Source: Opitutaceae bacterium (GTDB lineage Bacteria > Verrucomicrobiota > Verrucomicrobiia > Opitutales > Opitutaceae). Taken from it: 44,111 nt of DNA. The notes under the pieces are model-generated. The model ran no database searches. It was not told where the DNA came from and saw only the letters and a program-made list of their open reading frames with translations. Shown here one piece after another: positions 23,141-32,305 of the stretch; positions within the stretch are counted from its first letter, which is position 1; each line of letters starts with the position of its first letter. The position numbers and the translations under genes were made by a program. The stretch spans positions 1-44,111 of the forward strand of contig JAEUGY010000105.1 of the NCBI GenBank assembly GCA_016794625.1. Direction: 5' to 3'.

Positions 23141-23373
23141 GAGTGGGGAGCAGGCAGAGATGCTAGGGCCAGCCAGGGATCGGCGAGGGTGATTCACCGT
23201 GGAGCGGGAGCGCCCCGCCGGCGAGGCAAGAACCACGCTCAGGGCGGCACAGACGAAGCCCTTTTCCCGGCCGGCCTGTGCACCCGCGAGCGGGAGGGTG
23301 GGCGCGGGATCGCCGTCTGGGGCTCTCCACTGTCGGGATTGCCTCGGACGGAGCCGACGCCACACTCGCCCGG

Positions 23374-26300
23374 ATGGATCCGCGCGAACTTCCACCGACG
23401 AGCCGCTGGATCGTCTTTGGTTCGTCCGGCGCGGCTCTGGTCATTGCGCTCTTGGTGGTCGCGGGCCGATTGCTCGGTGATCGCGGATTGATGGCGTTCT
23501 CGATAAACGGTACGCCGATGAACGTGTGGGCGGCGATCGCGGTCCTCGGCGGTGCCCTGGGCGCCCTCGCGCTGGAGTACCATCGCCTCGCTTACGCCCG
23601 CATCGCCGGTGGCGTGACCCTGGGACTGAGCTCCCTGCTCTTTTTGCAGTCGGTGGCTGCGAATGTGGCCGGCGGACGCGTGCTCGGCTGGTCCGCCGCC
23701 AGTTATGTCTATCCTCCGCCTCCGCCGATGGTGGCACTGTCGTTGGCCCTCGTCGGGCTCTCTCTGCTGCTGCAGCGACCCGGCGCCCGGCGCACGTGGC
23801 CTCTCTCGGTCATGGCCGGAGTCACCGGAGCCTTCGCCCTCATGTCGCTGCTCAGCTTCGGTGTCTCCGCCGTGCTCGGAGGCGAGCCGGGAGGAATGCC
23901 CCAGAGCGCACCCTTGCCCGCGAGCCTGTGCCTGCTCGCGCTGTCGCTGGGGATGATCACCCGCGCCCGCCGGGCCGGCGAACGCTCGGCGGTTGGATTT
24001 CTGGCGGCGGCGCTGGGCATCTTCATCGCGATTGGCGTGACAGCCTACCAGGCCCACCGCGGTTTGAGCGATGCGAACGACTGGGTTGTGCACAGCTTTG
24101 AGGTGCAGCGCAGCATCGACTATCTGGTTTCCGAGGTGGCGCGGCTCGAGTCCTCCTGCCGGGCCTATGCCCTGACCGGGAAAGACCTCTTCTTGGCGCG
24201 CAACGCGTTCCACCGCGAGGAGATCCTCTTCGAACTGGTCCGGCTGCGCGAATTGACCGAGGACCAGGAGAATCAGCATGAGCGCATCGAGGGGCTTGAA
24301 GGTCGGATCGAAATCAAATTCGCCCAGCTGGATGAACTCGTGCGGCTCCGTCTCGAGACGTCGGACTCGGACGCGGCGGGCCGCTACCTGGCCGGACTGC
24401 CCGTGTCGGTGACCAGCGGGGTGGTTGAGCTTGCCGATCAGATCAAGCAGGAATCGGGACGCCTCTTGCACGAACGCACGCGCGAGCGGACGATGGCCGA
24501 GCGCAACAGTCGCATCCTGGAAGCCACGTCGCTCGTGATGGCGCTCGCGCTGCTCGGCGGGGCGGTGCGCTCCGCCCGGCGTTCGTCGGATGCCCGCCTC
24601 CGCGCCGAGGCCGCGCTCAAACAGACCAACGAAGTGCTCGACCAGCGCGTGCGGGAACGCACCCGGGAGCTGGCGCAGGCCAACGACAGCCTGCGGTTGC
24701 TGGCGGACTCCATTCCCGACATGGTCTGGACGGTCTCGCGCGACGGCACGCCGGAGTATCAGAATCGCAGTTACCTCGCCTTCACCGGGCAAAGCCCCGC
24801 CGAAGCGCTCTCCGCCGGCTGGGAGCCGCTGCTCCACCCGGACGACGCCGACGCGTGCCTGCGCCGGTGGACGGAGGCCTTTCGATCGGGAGTCGACTTC
24901 GAGCATGAGTGCCGCTTCCGCCGCGGGGCGGACGGAGTTCATCGCTGGCACCGCATGCGCCTCCGGCCGCAACGCGATGTCGATGCCCGCATCATCCGCT
25001 GGGTCGGCACCGCAGCCGACATCGACGACCAGAAGCTCGCGACGGAAATCCTCGAGCAGCGCGTTCACCGGCGCACCGCGGAACTGGCGGCGGCGCAGGC
25101 GGAGGTCGCGGCGGTCAACCGGCTGCAACGCGCGGTGCTCGACGGCACACATTTCGGCATCATCGCCACCGACCGCGAAGGCCGGATCGAGGTGTTCAAT
25201 CAGGGGGCGGAGACCCTGCTGGGTTATCGCAAGGAGGAGCTCGTTGGCCGGGGCACGCCGTTGCTGTTTCACGATCCGGAAGAAGTGGCCGCCCGCATCG
25301 CGGAGCTGGGCCGCCAGTTCGGACGCACGCTTCCGGCCGGCTTCGAGAGCCTGGTCGCAGGGGTGAACGAAGGGTGGCCCGAAGAGCGCGAGTGGACCTA
25401 CGTGCGCAAGGACGGCGAGCGCCTGCCCGTGCTCCTCAGCATCACCGCCCTGCGGGACAGCGCCGGGGCGATCACCGGTTTTCTTGGCATCGCCCAGGAT
25501 CTGCGTGGCCGCCGCGCGGCTGAGGTGGAGCTCAATGTCTCGCGCGATCGCGTCGCCTCGATCTTCAACACCGTGGCGGACGGCATCATTTTCCACAATT
25601 CAACGGGCGAGATCCGCGAATGGAACTCCTCGGCCGAGCGCATCCTCGGGGTGACGGGGGACCAGATTGCGGGACGCACCCCGTTTGACTCGCGCTGGCG
25701 CTCGGTCAACGAGGACGGCACTCCCTGCCGGCCGGAGGAACATCCGGCGGTGGTGACCCTGGTGCACGGGCGTTCGGTCCGGGGATTCGTCATGGGCATC
25801 CATAAACCGGATGCCTCTGTAACGTGGATTCTCGTCAACAGCGAGCCGCTGCTGGGTGTCGACGGACAGGTGCGCGGCGCGGTGGTCAGTTTTGCGGACA
25901 TCACGGAGCGCAAGCGGGCGGCGGAACAGCTCGCCCGCAGCGAACGCATGGTGCGCACGGTCACCGACGGCCTGCCCGGCATGGTGGCGTACTGGACTGC
26001 CGGTCTCCACCTGGCGTTTGCCAACCGGTCCTACAGCGACTGGTTCGGCCGCCTGGCGGAAGAGATCATCGGCGTGCACTTCGACGAGCTGATTGAGCCG
26101 GGGCGGCGCGGGCGTGAGCTGCCGTTTGTGCAGGGCGCCCTCCGGGGTGAGCCGCAGGAATTCGAGAGCACCCACGAAAGGCCCGACGGTTCCATGGTCT
26201 ATCACTGGACGCACTACGTGCCCGACATCGCCGAGGAGGGAGGCGCGGTCCGGGGTTTCTTTGTGCTGATCTCCGATGTGACCGAGCGACGGCTGGCGGA

Positions 26301-28662
26301 GCGATCGGTGACCGAGAGCGAGGAACGGTTCCGGTCCGCGTTTGCCTTCGCCGGCATCGGCATGGCGATCGTCGCCCTCGACGGACATTTCCTGAAGGTC
26401 AACCGCAGCTTGTGCGACATTGTCGGATACAACGAGGACGAGCTCCTCGCCATCCGGTTCCAGGAGATCACGCTGCCGGATGATCTGGAGGCGGATCTCG
26501 CGCACATCGGTGATCTGCTCGCCGGCCGGAGCCAGTCGTACCAGATGGAAAAACGCTATCGGCACCGCGCCGGTCGCATTGTCTGGGTCCGTCTGACGGT
26601 TTCGCTGGTGCGAGGAGCGGACGGATCCCCGCTGCAGTTTGTCGCCCAGATCGAGGACATCACCGCGCGCAAACGGGTGGAGCAGGCCCTCGGTGACAGC
26701 GAGGAGCGCACCCGGCTCTTTGCCGAGCACGCGCCGGCGTCGGTCGCGATGTTCGACCGTGACATGCGTTACCTCGTGGCGAGCCGCCAGTGGTACATCG
26801 ATTATCACCTCGAAGGCCGGAGCATCATCGGCGAGAGCCACTACACGGTGTTCCCGGAGGTGACCGAGGAATGGAAGGCCATTCACCGACGATGCCAGGC
26901 GGGTGCGGTCGAGACCGCGGAGGCGGATCCCTTTGTGCGCAGCGACGGCAGCAAACAGTGGCTGCGCTGGGAGGTCCGGCCCTGGTACGACGCCGGCGGC
27001 AAGGTTGGCGGCATCGTCATGTTCACGCAGGACATCACCCTCCGGAAACGCCTGGAGGAGAACCTCGCGCAGGCGCGCGATGACGCGCTGGCGGCGTCTC
27101 GGCTCAAGTCGGAGTTCCTGGCGAACATGAGCCACGAGCTGCGCACGCCCCTCAATGGCATCATCGGCATGGCGTCGCTCCTCGTCGACTCCGCCCTCTC
27201 CAGCCGCCAGCAGCAGATGGGCCGCGTTGTGCTCAGCTCCGCCGAGAAACTGCTCATCATCGTCAACGACATCCTCGACATCTCGAAGATCGAGGCGGGC
27301 AAGTTGAGGATCGAGCTTGCTCCCTTTGATCTGCGTCACGTGGTGCAGGAGACCCTCGCGTTGCTGACCCCCAAGGCCGACAGCAAACAACTGGTGTTGA
27401 CCAGCCGGTTTGACACCCGGCTCGACCGGATGCTCGTCGGGGATCCCGGGCGCGTGCGTCAGGTCCTCGTGAATCTGATCGGGAACGCTCTGAAGTTCAC
27501 GCCGCGCGGCGAAGTGCGGGTCGAGGTGGAGGCGCTCGACGGGGCGGCCGGGCGGAGCCGGTTCCGGGTGACGGTCACGGACACTGGCGTTGGGGTTCCC
27601 ATGGAGGCGCGTTCCCGCCTCTTCCAGACCTTCATGCAGGCCGACGGCACGACCACCCGCACGTTTGGTGGTACCGGACTCGGCCTCGCCATCAGCCGCC
27701 AGCTGGTCGAGCTGATGGGCGGCGAAATCGGTTATGCCGCGCAACCCAACGGAGGATCGATGTTCTTCTTTGAGCTGGAGCTGCCGGTTCATGAAGCGAC
27801 GACCGCGCGCGCTCCGGCCCCCGCCATCGAAGCCGGGACTGCGACCGGCGGGAACGGAGCCGCCCCGGCGCGGCAGGACCGCGTGCTGAATCTCCTGCTC
27901 GCCGAAGACAACGAGGCGAACCGACTGGTGGTCGAAATCATGGTCGAGAAGTTGGGCCACCGGGTCGACACCGCGAACAACGGAATCCAGGCCCTGGAAA
28001 TGCTCGCCCGCGGCCGCTATGACGCCGTGTTGATGGACTGCCAGATGCCTCTCATGGACGGCTACGAGGCGACCCGCCGCGTGCGTTCCGGGCTGGCGGG
28101 TTGCCCCGATCCCGGCATTCCCATCATCGCCCTGACCGCCTATGCGCTGCCGGAGGACCGCCTGCGCTGCCTCGCGGCGGGCATGACCGATTACGTGGCG
28201 AAGCCACTCCGACCGGGCGATCTCCTCGAGGCCTTGCTCCGGGCCGGGCTACCGGCCGCCCGCTCCGTGGCCCGTTCGCCCGAGCCGACGGCGCCGACAA
28301 CCGCCGTGACGGCCCGCGTGCTCGACGCCGAGCTGCTGGCCGTGATGCGTTCGCTTCCCGGACGCGATGGACCCCACCTCCTGCCCGAGCTGCTCCTCGC
28401 GTTTCGTCGCGATGAGGAACCCCGCCTCAACCAGCTCGCCGAGGCCCTGCAGCGCCGCGACAGCCGCCTGCTCGCCGAGGTGTGCCACTCCCTTGCCGGT
28501 AGCTGCGCGGTCATCGGGGCGATCGAACTCAAGCAGGAGCTCTCCGCCCTGAGCCGGGCCGCGATGTCCGACCAGTGGGATGTCGCCCGGGCGCACTTTG
28601 AGGCATTGCCGGCCGCGCGTGAACGCCTTCATGCTGCGCTTTCGGTCCATCTCCCGACCTGA
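23374..28662 (+). CDS. Hybrid sensor histidine kinase: 7 TM/CHASE3, six PAS, HisKA, HATPase, REC and HPt
   Basis: A 1762-aa inner-membrane phosphorelay protein. Six or so hydrophobic segments fill about 10-215, then a CHASE3-like sensory region (about 222-355; AYQAHRGLSDANDWVVHSF, LESSCRAYALTGKDLFL) ends at a further membrane segment. Six PAS domains follow at about 442-555, 588-715, 725-850, 863-980, 985-1105 and 1110-1225, most ending in the PAC motif D-I-T-x-R-K. The dimerisation domain has phospho-acceptor H1254 in NMSHELRTPLNGI. The ATPase has NLIGNALKFT, DTGVGVP and GTGLGLAI. The receiver has D1555 in LMDCQMPLMDG and the HPt domain H1705 in VCHSLAGSC. The ATG at 23374 (MDPRELPP) is chosen because it precedes the first membrane segment. 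The response regulator starts 4 nt after its stop. Signal unknown. Confidence 0.93.
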   Translation: MDPRELPPTSRWIVFGSSGAALVIALLVVAGRLLGDRGLMAFSINGTPMNVWAAIAVLGGALGALALEYHRLAYARIAGGVTLGLSSLLFLQSVAANVAGGRVLGWSAASYVYPPPPPMVALSLALVGLSLLLQRPGARRTWPLSVMAGVTGAFALMSLLSFGVSAVLGGEPGGMPQSAPLPASLCLLALSLGMITRARRAGERSAVGFLAAALGIFIAIGVTAYQAHRGLSDANDWVVHSFEVQRSIDYLVSEVARLESSCRAYALTGKDLFLARNAFHREEILFELVRLRELTEDQENQHERIEGLEGRIEIKFAQLDELVRLRLETSDSDAAGRYLAGLPVSVTSGVVELADQIKQESGRLLHERTRERTMAERNSRILEATSLVMALALLGGAVRSARRSSDARLRAEAALKQTNEVLDQRVRERTRELAQANDSLRLLADSIPDMVWTVSRDGTPEYQNRSYLAFTGQSPAEALSAGWEPLLHPDDADACLRRWTEAFRSGVDFEHECRFRRGADGVHRWHRMRLRPQRDVDARIIRWVGTAADIDDQKLATEILEQRVHRRTAELAAAQAEVAAVNRLQRAVLDGTHFGIIATDREGRIEVFNQGAETLLGYRKEELVGRGTPLLFHDPEEVAARIAELGRQFGRTLPAGFESLVAGVNEGWPEEREWTYVRKDGERLPVLLSITALRDSAGAITGFLGIAQDLRGRRAAEVELNVSRDRVASIFNTVADGIIFHNSTGEIREWNSSAERILGVTGDQIAGRTPFDSRWRSVNEDGTPCRPEEHPAVVTLVHGRSVRGFVMGIHKPDASVTWILVNSEPLLGVDGQVRGAVVSFADITERKRAAEQLARSERMVRTVTDGLPGMVAYWTAGLHLAFANRSYSDWFGRLAEEIIGVHFDELIEPGRRGRELPFVQGALRGEPQEFESTHERPDGSMVYHWTHYVPDIAEEGGAVRGFFVLISDVTERRLAERSVTESEERFRSAFAFAGIGMAIVALDGHFLKVNRSLCDIVGYNEDELLAIRFQEITLPDDLEADLAHIGDLLAGRSQSYQMEKRYRHRAGRIVWVRLTVSLVRGADGSPLQFVAQIEDITARKRVEQALGDSEERTRLFAEHAPASVAMFDRDMRYLVASRQWYIDYHLEGRSIIGESHYTVFPEVTEEWKAIHRRCQAGAVETAEADPFVRSDGSKQWLRWEVRPWYDAGGKVGGIVMFTQDITLRKRLEENLAQARDDALAASRLKSEFLANMSHELRTPLNGIIGMASLLVDSALSSRQQQMGRVVLSSAEKLLIIVNDILDISKIEAGKLRIELAPFDLRHVVQETLALLTPKADSKQLVLTSRFDTRLDRMLVGDPGRVRQVLVNLIGNALKFTPRGEVRVEVEALDGAAGRSRFRVTVTDTGVGVPMEARSRLFQTFMQADGTTTRTFGGTGLGLAISRQLVELMGGEIGYAAQPNGGSMFFFELELPVHEATTARAPAPAIEAGTATGGNGAAPARQDRVLNLLLAEDNEANRLVVEIMVEKLGHRVDTANNGIQALEMLARGRYDAVLMDCQMPLMDGYEATRRVRSGLAGCPDPGIPIIALTAYALPEDRLRCLAAGMTDYVAKPLRPGDLLEALLRAGLPAARSVARSPEPTAPTTAVTARVLDAELLAVMRSLPGRDGPHLLPELLLAFRRDEEPRLNQLAEALQRRDSRLLAEVCHSLAGSCAVIGAIELKQELSALSRAAMSDQWDVARAHFEALPAARERLHAALSVHLPT

Positions 28663-28666
28663 TCCC

Positions 28667-29248
28667 ATGAAAATCCTCGCTGTTGAAGACGATCCGTCCG
28701 CCGCCATGGTGATCGAATCCGTGCTCCGCTATCTCGGCCATGAAGTGATTCTGGCGACCACGGCGGACGACGCCTTCGCCCGGGTGAAGGCGGAGCCCAT
28801 CCGGATCGTGGTGAGCGACTGGCTGCTGGGACGTGCCGACGGACTGGACCTGTGCCGGCGAATCCGCCAGTCCTCGCGCGACTACGTCTATTTCATCCTG
28901 CTGACCCAGCGCGAGGCCAGCGACGAGAACGAACAGCTGGCGATGGTGGCGGGCGTGGATGACTTTCTGACCAAGCCGGTGGTGCCGCGCGAGCTGCGCA
29001 TGCGACTCCATGTTGCGCAACGCATTCTTGGATACACCCAGCAGGTGCAGCAGCTGGAATCGTTTCTGCCGGTCTGCAGTTACTGCAACAAGGTGCGCGA
29101 TGACCGCGATTTCTGGCAGCAGATCGAGGAGTACATCCGGAAGCGCACCGGCACCCGCTTCAGCCACGGCGTCTGCCCCGACTGCTACCAGAAGATCGTG
29201 GTGCCCCAGCTGGACCAGATTGACGATGTGAGCGGGCGCAAGCCCTGA
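28667..29248 (+). CDS. Response regulator with C-terminal Cys-rich (CxxC) module
   Basis: A 193-aa protein: a receiver domain at about 1-120 (acidic pair in AVEDDPS, phospho-acceptor D51 in VVSDWLLG, Thr/Ser in LLTQRE, Lys in FLTKPV), then a helix and a small module with C137-x2-C140 (PVCSYCNKVRDD) and C170-x2-C173 (HGVCPDC). This Cys4 pattern is widespread at the ends of receiver, PAS and GGDEF proteins and probably binds a metal; its role is not established to my knowledge. There is no DNA-binding output domain, so it probably works by protein contact or as an intermediate of the relay from the adjacent kinase, which ends 4 nt upstream. The ATG at 28667 starts exactly at the receiver. Confidence 0.9.
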   Translation: MKILAVEDDPSAAMVIESVLRYLGHEVILATTADDAFARVKAEPIRIVVSDWLLGRADGLDLCRRIRQSSRDYVYFILLTQREASDENEQLAMVAGVDDFLTKPVVPRELRMRLHVAQRILGYTQQVQQLESFLPVCSYCNKVRDDRDFWQQIEEYIRKRTGTRFSHGVCPDCYQKIVVPQLDQIDDVSGRKP

Positions 29249-29290
29249 ACCCGACGGAAGCGAGGATGCGTCGTCGCGCGTCTGGAGGCA

Positions 29291-30130
29291 TCACCTCGTG
29301 GAAGGTGCGGTTCTCGCAAGGGCGGCCCGAAAGCGCGACGGCGTGGTGCCGACGCGCTGGCGGAACTGGCGGGAGAAAAAGTAAATGTCGCGGAAGCCAA
29401 GCGCATCCGCGATCTCGCCGATGGACAGGCCGGTTTCAGCCAGCAGTTGCCGTGCGCGGGCCAGCCTCGCCTCAATGAGGAAGTCCTGCGGGCGCCGTCC
29501 GTTGACCTTTTCGAAGATCCGGGAGAAGTGGTCCACGCTGTAGCCGGCCTGCCGTGCGAGATCGGCGACCGCATGGGGGCGGGCCGGGTTTTCCCGAATC
29601 TCCGCCGTGATGCGATGCACCACTTGACGATGGTGGTGGTCGATCCCCGAACCCGACTGTGAGATACGTCCCAACGCGGCCTCGCGGGTCAGTTCCGACA
29701 CCAGGACGGCAAAAAGCGCTTCGGCCGACGCCAAAGCGCCGGAGTGCGGCTCCGTCCGCAACGTCAGGATGCGCCGCATCACCGTGTCGGTGAATTCCGC
29801 CTGAGCGGTCGCCAGCACTTCGAACGGCGGGGCAAAGTCAGGATCCGGCTGGCGCGGTTCAAAATGAAAGAAGTTCACGCCGAGCGGGGCGGTGGCGTCG
29901 TGGGACGCTTCGTAGATCCGCCCCGGCCTCATCCAGACGCACACCCCCGGGCGCAATTCGATTTCTCCTTCCATGGTCCGCATGCGACCCCGGCCTGCCC
30001 AGACAAACCAAAGATCCAGGTCGCGCAGCCGCCCCGCCCAGGATCCATCCAGGTGCCAGTCCGGTTCGCACCGGACCCGATCACAGTTGGGATTGAGGCG
30101 CCAAGGAGAGACGGAAACGTCGAGACTCAT
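29291..30130 (-). CDS. AraC family transcriptional regulator
   Basis: A 279-aa regulator with an N-terminal cupin-like sensing domain (about 1-140; DLWFVWAGRGRMRTMEGEIELRPGVCVWMRPGRIYEA) and two C-terminal helix-turn-helix units (about 175-275). The first is ARPHAVADLARQAGYSVDHFSRIFEKVNG and the second is TGLSIGEIADALGFRDIYFFSRQFRQRVGTTPSRFR, the AraC signature. AraC members with this layout usually respond to sugars or related small molecules. The gene is divergent from the PhyH-UroD-like pair, with a 104-bp gap, so it is probably their regulator. The ATG at 30130 is the plausible start. Confidence 0.9.
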   Translation of the reverse strand: MSLDVSVSPWRLNPNCDRVRCEPDWHLDGSWAGRLRDLDLWFVWAGRGRMRTMEGEIELRPGVCVWMRPGRIYEASHDATAPLGVNFFHFEPRQPDPDFAPPFEVLATAQAEFTDTVMRRILTLRTEPHSGALASAEALFAVLVSELTREAALGRISQSGSGIDHHHRQVVHRITAEIRENPARPHAVADLARQAGYSVDHFSRIFEKVNGRRPQDFLIEARLARARQLLAETGLSIGEIADALGFRDIYFFSRQFRQRVGTTPSRFRAALARTAPSTR

Positions 30131-30234
30131 GCCGGAAAGCGGATAATTACAAAAAGTTGCCGGATCGCTTCATGGTAATATCGGTGAACCTCGGGTAAAT
30201 AGAGAACGGAATCGTTCAATTTTTCTCCCCACCC

Positions 30235-31101
30235 ATGGCTTCCACCACCCCCACCGTCGAGTTCGACCACGGCGCCGAGCTCCACGCCCCTGAACTCTAT
30301 CAACCGGAAGAGGTTCTCGCTCATTCGGTCGAAACGCTGGACGACATTGGTCCCGCCGAGGTCGCCTTCTATCGCGAGCACGGCTACCTGGCGGTGCGTC
30401 AGGCCTTTACGTCGGCGGAGACGCAGGCGGCGATCACCGGACTGGTGGATCTGATCATGGGCAAAGTGCCGGAATTCAAAGGCATCACCTTCGAGGCCGC
30501 AGCGCGCGAGATCCTGCCCACGTTGTCGTTGGAGCAGCGCCAGGATGCCGTGCGCAAGGTTTGGTATTTTGTCAGCCACGAAGCCCGGTTGCGGGCGATT
30601 TCGGATCATCCCAAGCTGCGGGCGGTGATCCGTACCCTGTTGGGAGATCGCGATTCCGAGATGTTCCAGGACATGGCGCTGATCAAGCCGCCCCGGCTGG
30701 GTCGCGAGAAACCATGGCATCAGGATCACGCCTACTTCGACTATCCGATCGGCACGCCGGTCGTCGGCGTGTGGATTGCGCTCGATGCCGCGACGATCGA
30801 AAACGGCTGCATGCAGCTCCTGCCCGGACGCCATCGCGAAGGACCGATCGTGCACTTCAAGCGCCGCGACTGGCAGATTTGCGACAAGGTCATCCTTGGC
30901 ACCCGCTCGGTGGCCGCTCCGCTCCCCGCGGGCGGGCTGTTGTTGTTCGATGGACTGCTACCCCACGGCACTCCTCACAACGCATCCACCCACCGCCGCC
31001 GCGCCCTGCAGTTTCACTATGCCCCCGCCGGGATCACCAAGACCACGGAGGAAGAGCGGATGCGGCACTTTGGCAGTGAAGGCAAAGGTGTGACCTGCTG
31101 A
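30235..31101 (+). CDS. Phytanoyl-CoA dioxygenase (PhyH) family protein
   Basis: A 288-aa Fe(II)/2-oxoglutarate-dependent oxygenase. The double-stranded beta-helix metal ligands are H162 and D164 in WHQDHAYFDYP and the distal H244 in LLPHGTPHNAS; the 2-oxoglutarate-binding Arg is probably among RRRALQFHY (about 254-257). The N-terminal YREHGYLAVRQAFTSAE is the usual PhyH opening. Bacterial members hydroxylate varied small molecules. The ATG at 30235 follows a C-rich tract with no Shine-Dalgarno. Its stop is directly followed by the URO-D-like gene, and AraC lies divergent. Substrate unknown. Confidence 0.9.
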   Translation: MASTTPTVEFDHGAELHAPELYQPEEVLAHSVETLDDIGPAEVAFYREHGYLAVRQAFTSAETQAAITGLVDLIMGKVPEFKGITFEAAAREILPTLSLEQRQDAVRKVWYFVSHEARLRAISDHPKLRAVIRTLLGDRDSEMFQDMALIKPPRLGREKPWHQDHAYFDYPIGTPVVGVWIALDAATIENGCMQLLPGRHREGPIVHFKRRDWQICDKVILGTRSVAAPLPAGGLLLFDGLLPHGTPHNASTHRRRALQFHYAPAGITKTTEEERMRHFGSEGKGVTC

Positions 31102-31152
31102 GTGGGGGCGCGCCCTGTCCCGCGCGGGTGCGGAATCGAAGCCCCATCCCTC

Positions 31153-32271
31153 ATGCGCTGGCACCGGGAACAGTACCTTGACCTGATGACCTTCGGGGCG
31201 GCGCCGCGCCCCATGTTCTGCGAGCTCTTTGGTCCGCTGGTGGGGCTCGACGCCGAATGGCGGGCGCAAGGGGCGAGTGAGGCGGAGATCGCCATGACGG
31301 CCTTCGACTGGGACTATGTGCCCTACGCTTTTTGCGGTGGATACACCCAGATGCAGGGACCGCCGCCGGTCCTGATCGAGGACAATGCCGAGCGCCGCGT
31401 CGAGCGCGACTGTCTTGGCCGGACGCTGCTGCTGCTCAAGAAGGTCGCGACCTGCCCGCTGCCCATGAACTTCCCGGTTGCGACCATGGACGACTGGTTG
31501 CGGGTGAAACCCTACTTTACGTTTCATCCCGACCGGATCCGTTGGGATGAAGTCGAGGCGGCCCGCAAGGCGCAGTCCGAGGGCAGCCTCGTTGTGGCCT
31601 ACATGCCGGGAGCGTATGACATCCCGCGCGAACTGATGGGCGACGAGGCGGCCTGCCTGGCCTACTATGAGCAGCCCGAGCTCATGGAGGACATCCTCGC
31701 CACCCTGACCGAGACCACCCTGCGGGTGTTGGCGCCGATCAGCGACGTGCTCCGCATCGACCAGCTCATGGTGCATGAGGACTTCGCCGGAAAATCCGGT
31801 CCCTTGGTCGGACCCGCGCAGATCAAAGCGTATTTCCAACCTTACTACCGAAAGGTGTGGGACCTGCTGTCATCCCGAGGCACCCGGGTGTTCGAGCAGG
31901 ACACCGACGGGAACGTCAACCCGGTGATTCCCGCGTTGCTCGACTGCGGTCTGACCAGCCTGTATCCCATGGAGCCGGCCGCCGGCATGGACATCGTGGC
32001 CGTCCGACGGACCTACGGCACGCGACTGGCTGTGCGGGGAGGCATCGACAAGCATGTCCTCCGGCAGGATCAAGCGGCGATCCGTCGCGAGCTCGAGTAC
32101 AAGCTCGATCCCTCGCTGCGGGCCGGCGGTTGCGTTTTCGGCCTCGATCACCGCATTCCGAACGGCACTCCACTCGAGCATTATCGCTTCTACGTGAGAC
32201 TTGCGCGGGAGCTGCTCGATCTCCCGCCGCTCGATCCGGCGCGAACCGGATGGGCGCGCATGGCCATGTGA
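31153..32271 (+). CDS. Uroporphyrinogen decarboxylase (URO-D)-like protein
   Basis: A 372-aa TIM-barrel protein of the URO-D/corrinoid methyltransferase-like superfamily (COG0407 type). Recognisable pieces are MRWHREQYLDLMTFGAAPRPMFCELFGP, the barrel strands DVLRIDQLMVHEDFAGKSGPLVGPAQIKAYFQPYYRKVWDLLSSRGTRVFEQDTDGNVNPVIPALLDCGLTSLYPMEPAAGMD, and LAVRGGIDKHVL near the end. True HemE residues for porphyrinogen binding are not apparent. Such paralogues are plentiful in Verrucomicrobiota and may act as methyltransferases or on other substrates. A GTG at 31102, directly after the PhyH stop, would add 17 residues; the ATG at 31153 fits the family better. It forms a pair with PhyH. Confidence 0.87.
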   Translation: MRWHREQYLDLMTFGAAPRPMFCELFGPLVGLDAEWRAQGASEAEIAMTAFDWDYVPYAFCGGYTQMQGPPPVLIEDNAERRVERDCLGRTLLLLKKVATCPLPMNFPVATMDDWLRVKPYFTFHPDRIRWDEVEAARKAQSEGSLVVAYMPGAYDIPRELMGDEAACLAYYEQPELMEDILATLTETTLRVLAPISDVLRIDQLMVHEDFAGKSGPLVGPAQIKAYFQPYYRKVWDLLSSRGTRVFEQDTDGNVNPVIPALLDCGLTSLYPMEPAAGMDIVAVRRTYGTRLAVRGGIDKHVLRQDQAAIRRELEYKLDPSLRAGGCVFGLDHRIPNGTPLEHYRFYVRLARELLDLPPLDPARTGWARMAM

Positions 32272-32305
32272 CGCCGGACGGCAGCAGATCCGTCGCTCCG
32301 CGGGT

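Noticed and set aside
23239..27960. Two reverse-strand open frames of about 785 codons each opposite the sensor kinase
   Set aside because: The forward strand carries continuous PAS, HisKA, HATPase and receiver motifs. The antisense translations are Arg/Gly/His-rich and show no domains.
31153..32271. Calling this gene hemE
   Set aside because: The sequence lacks recognisable porphyrinogen-binding residues and sits with PhyH and AraC genes, not heme genes.
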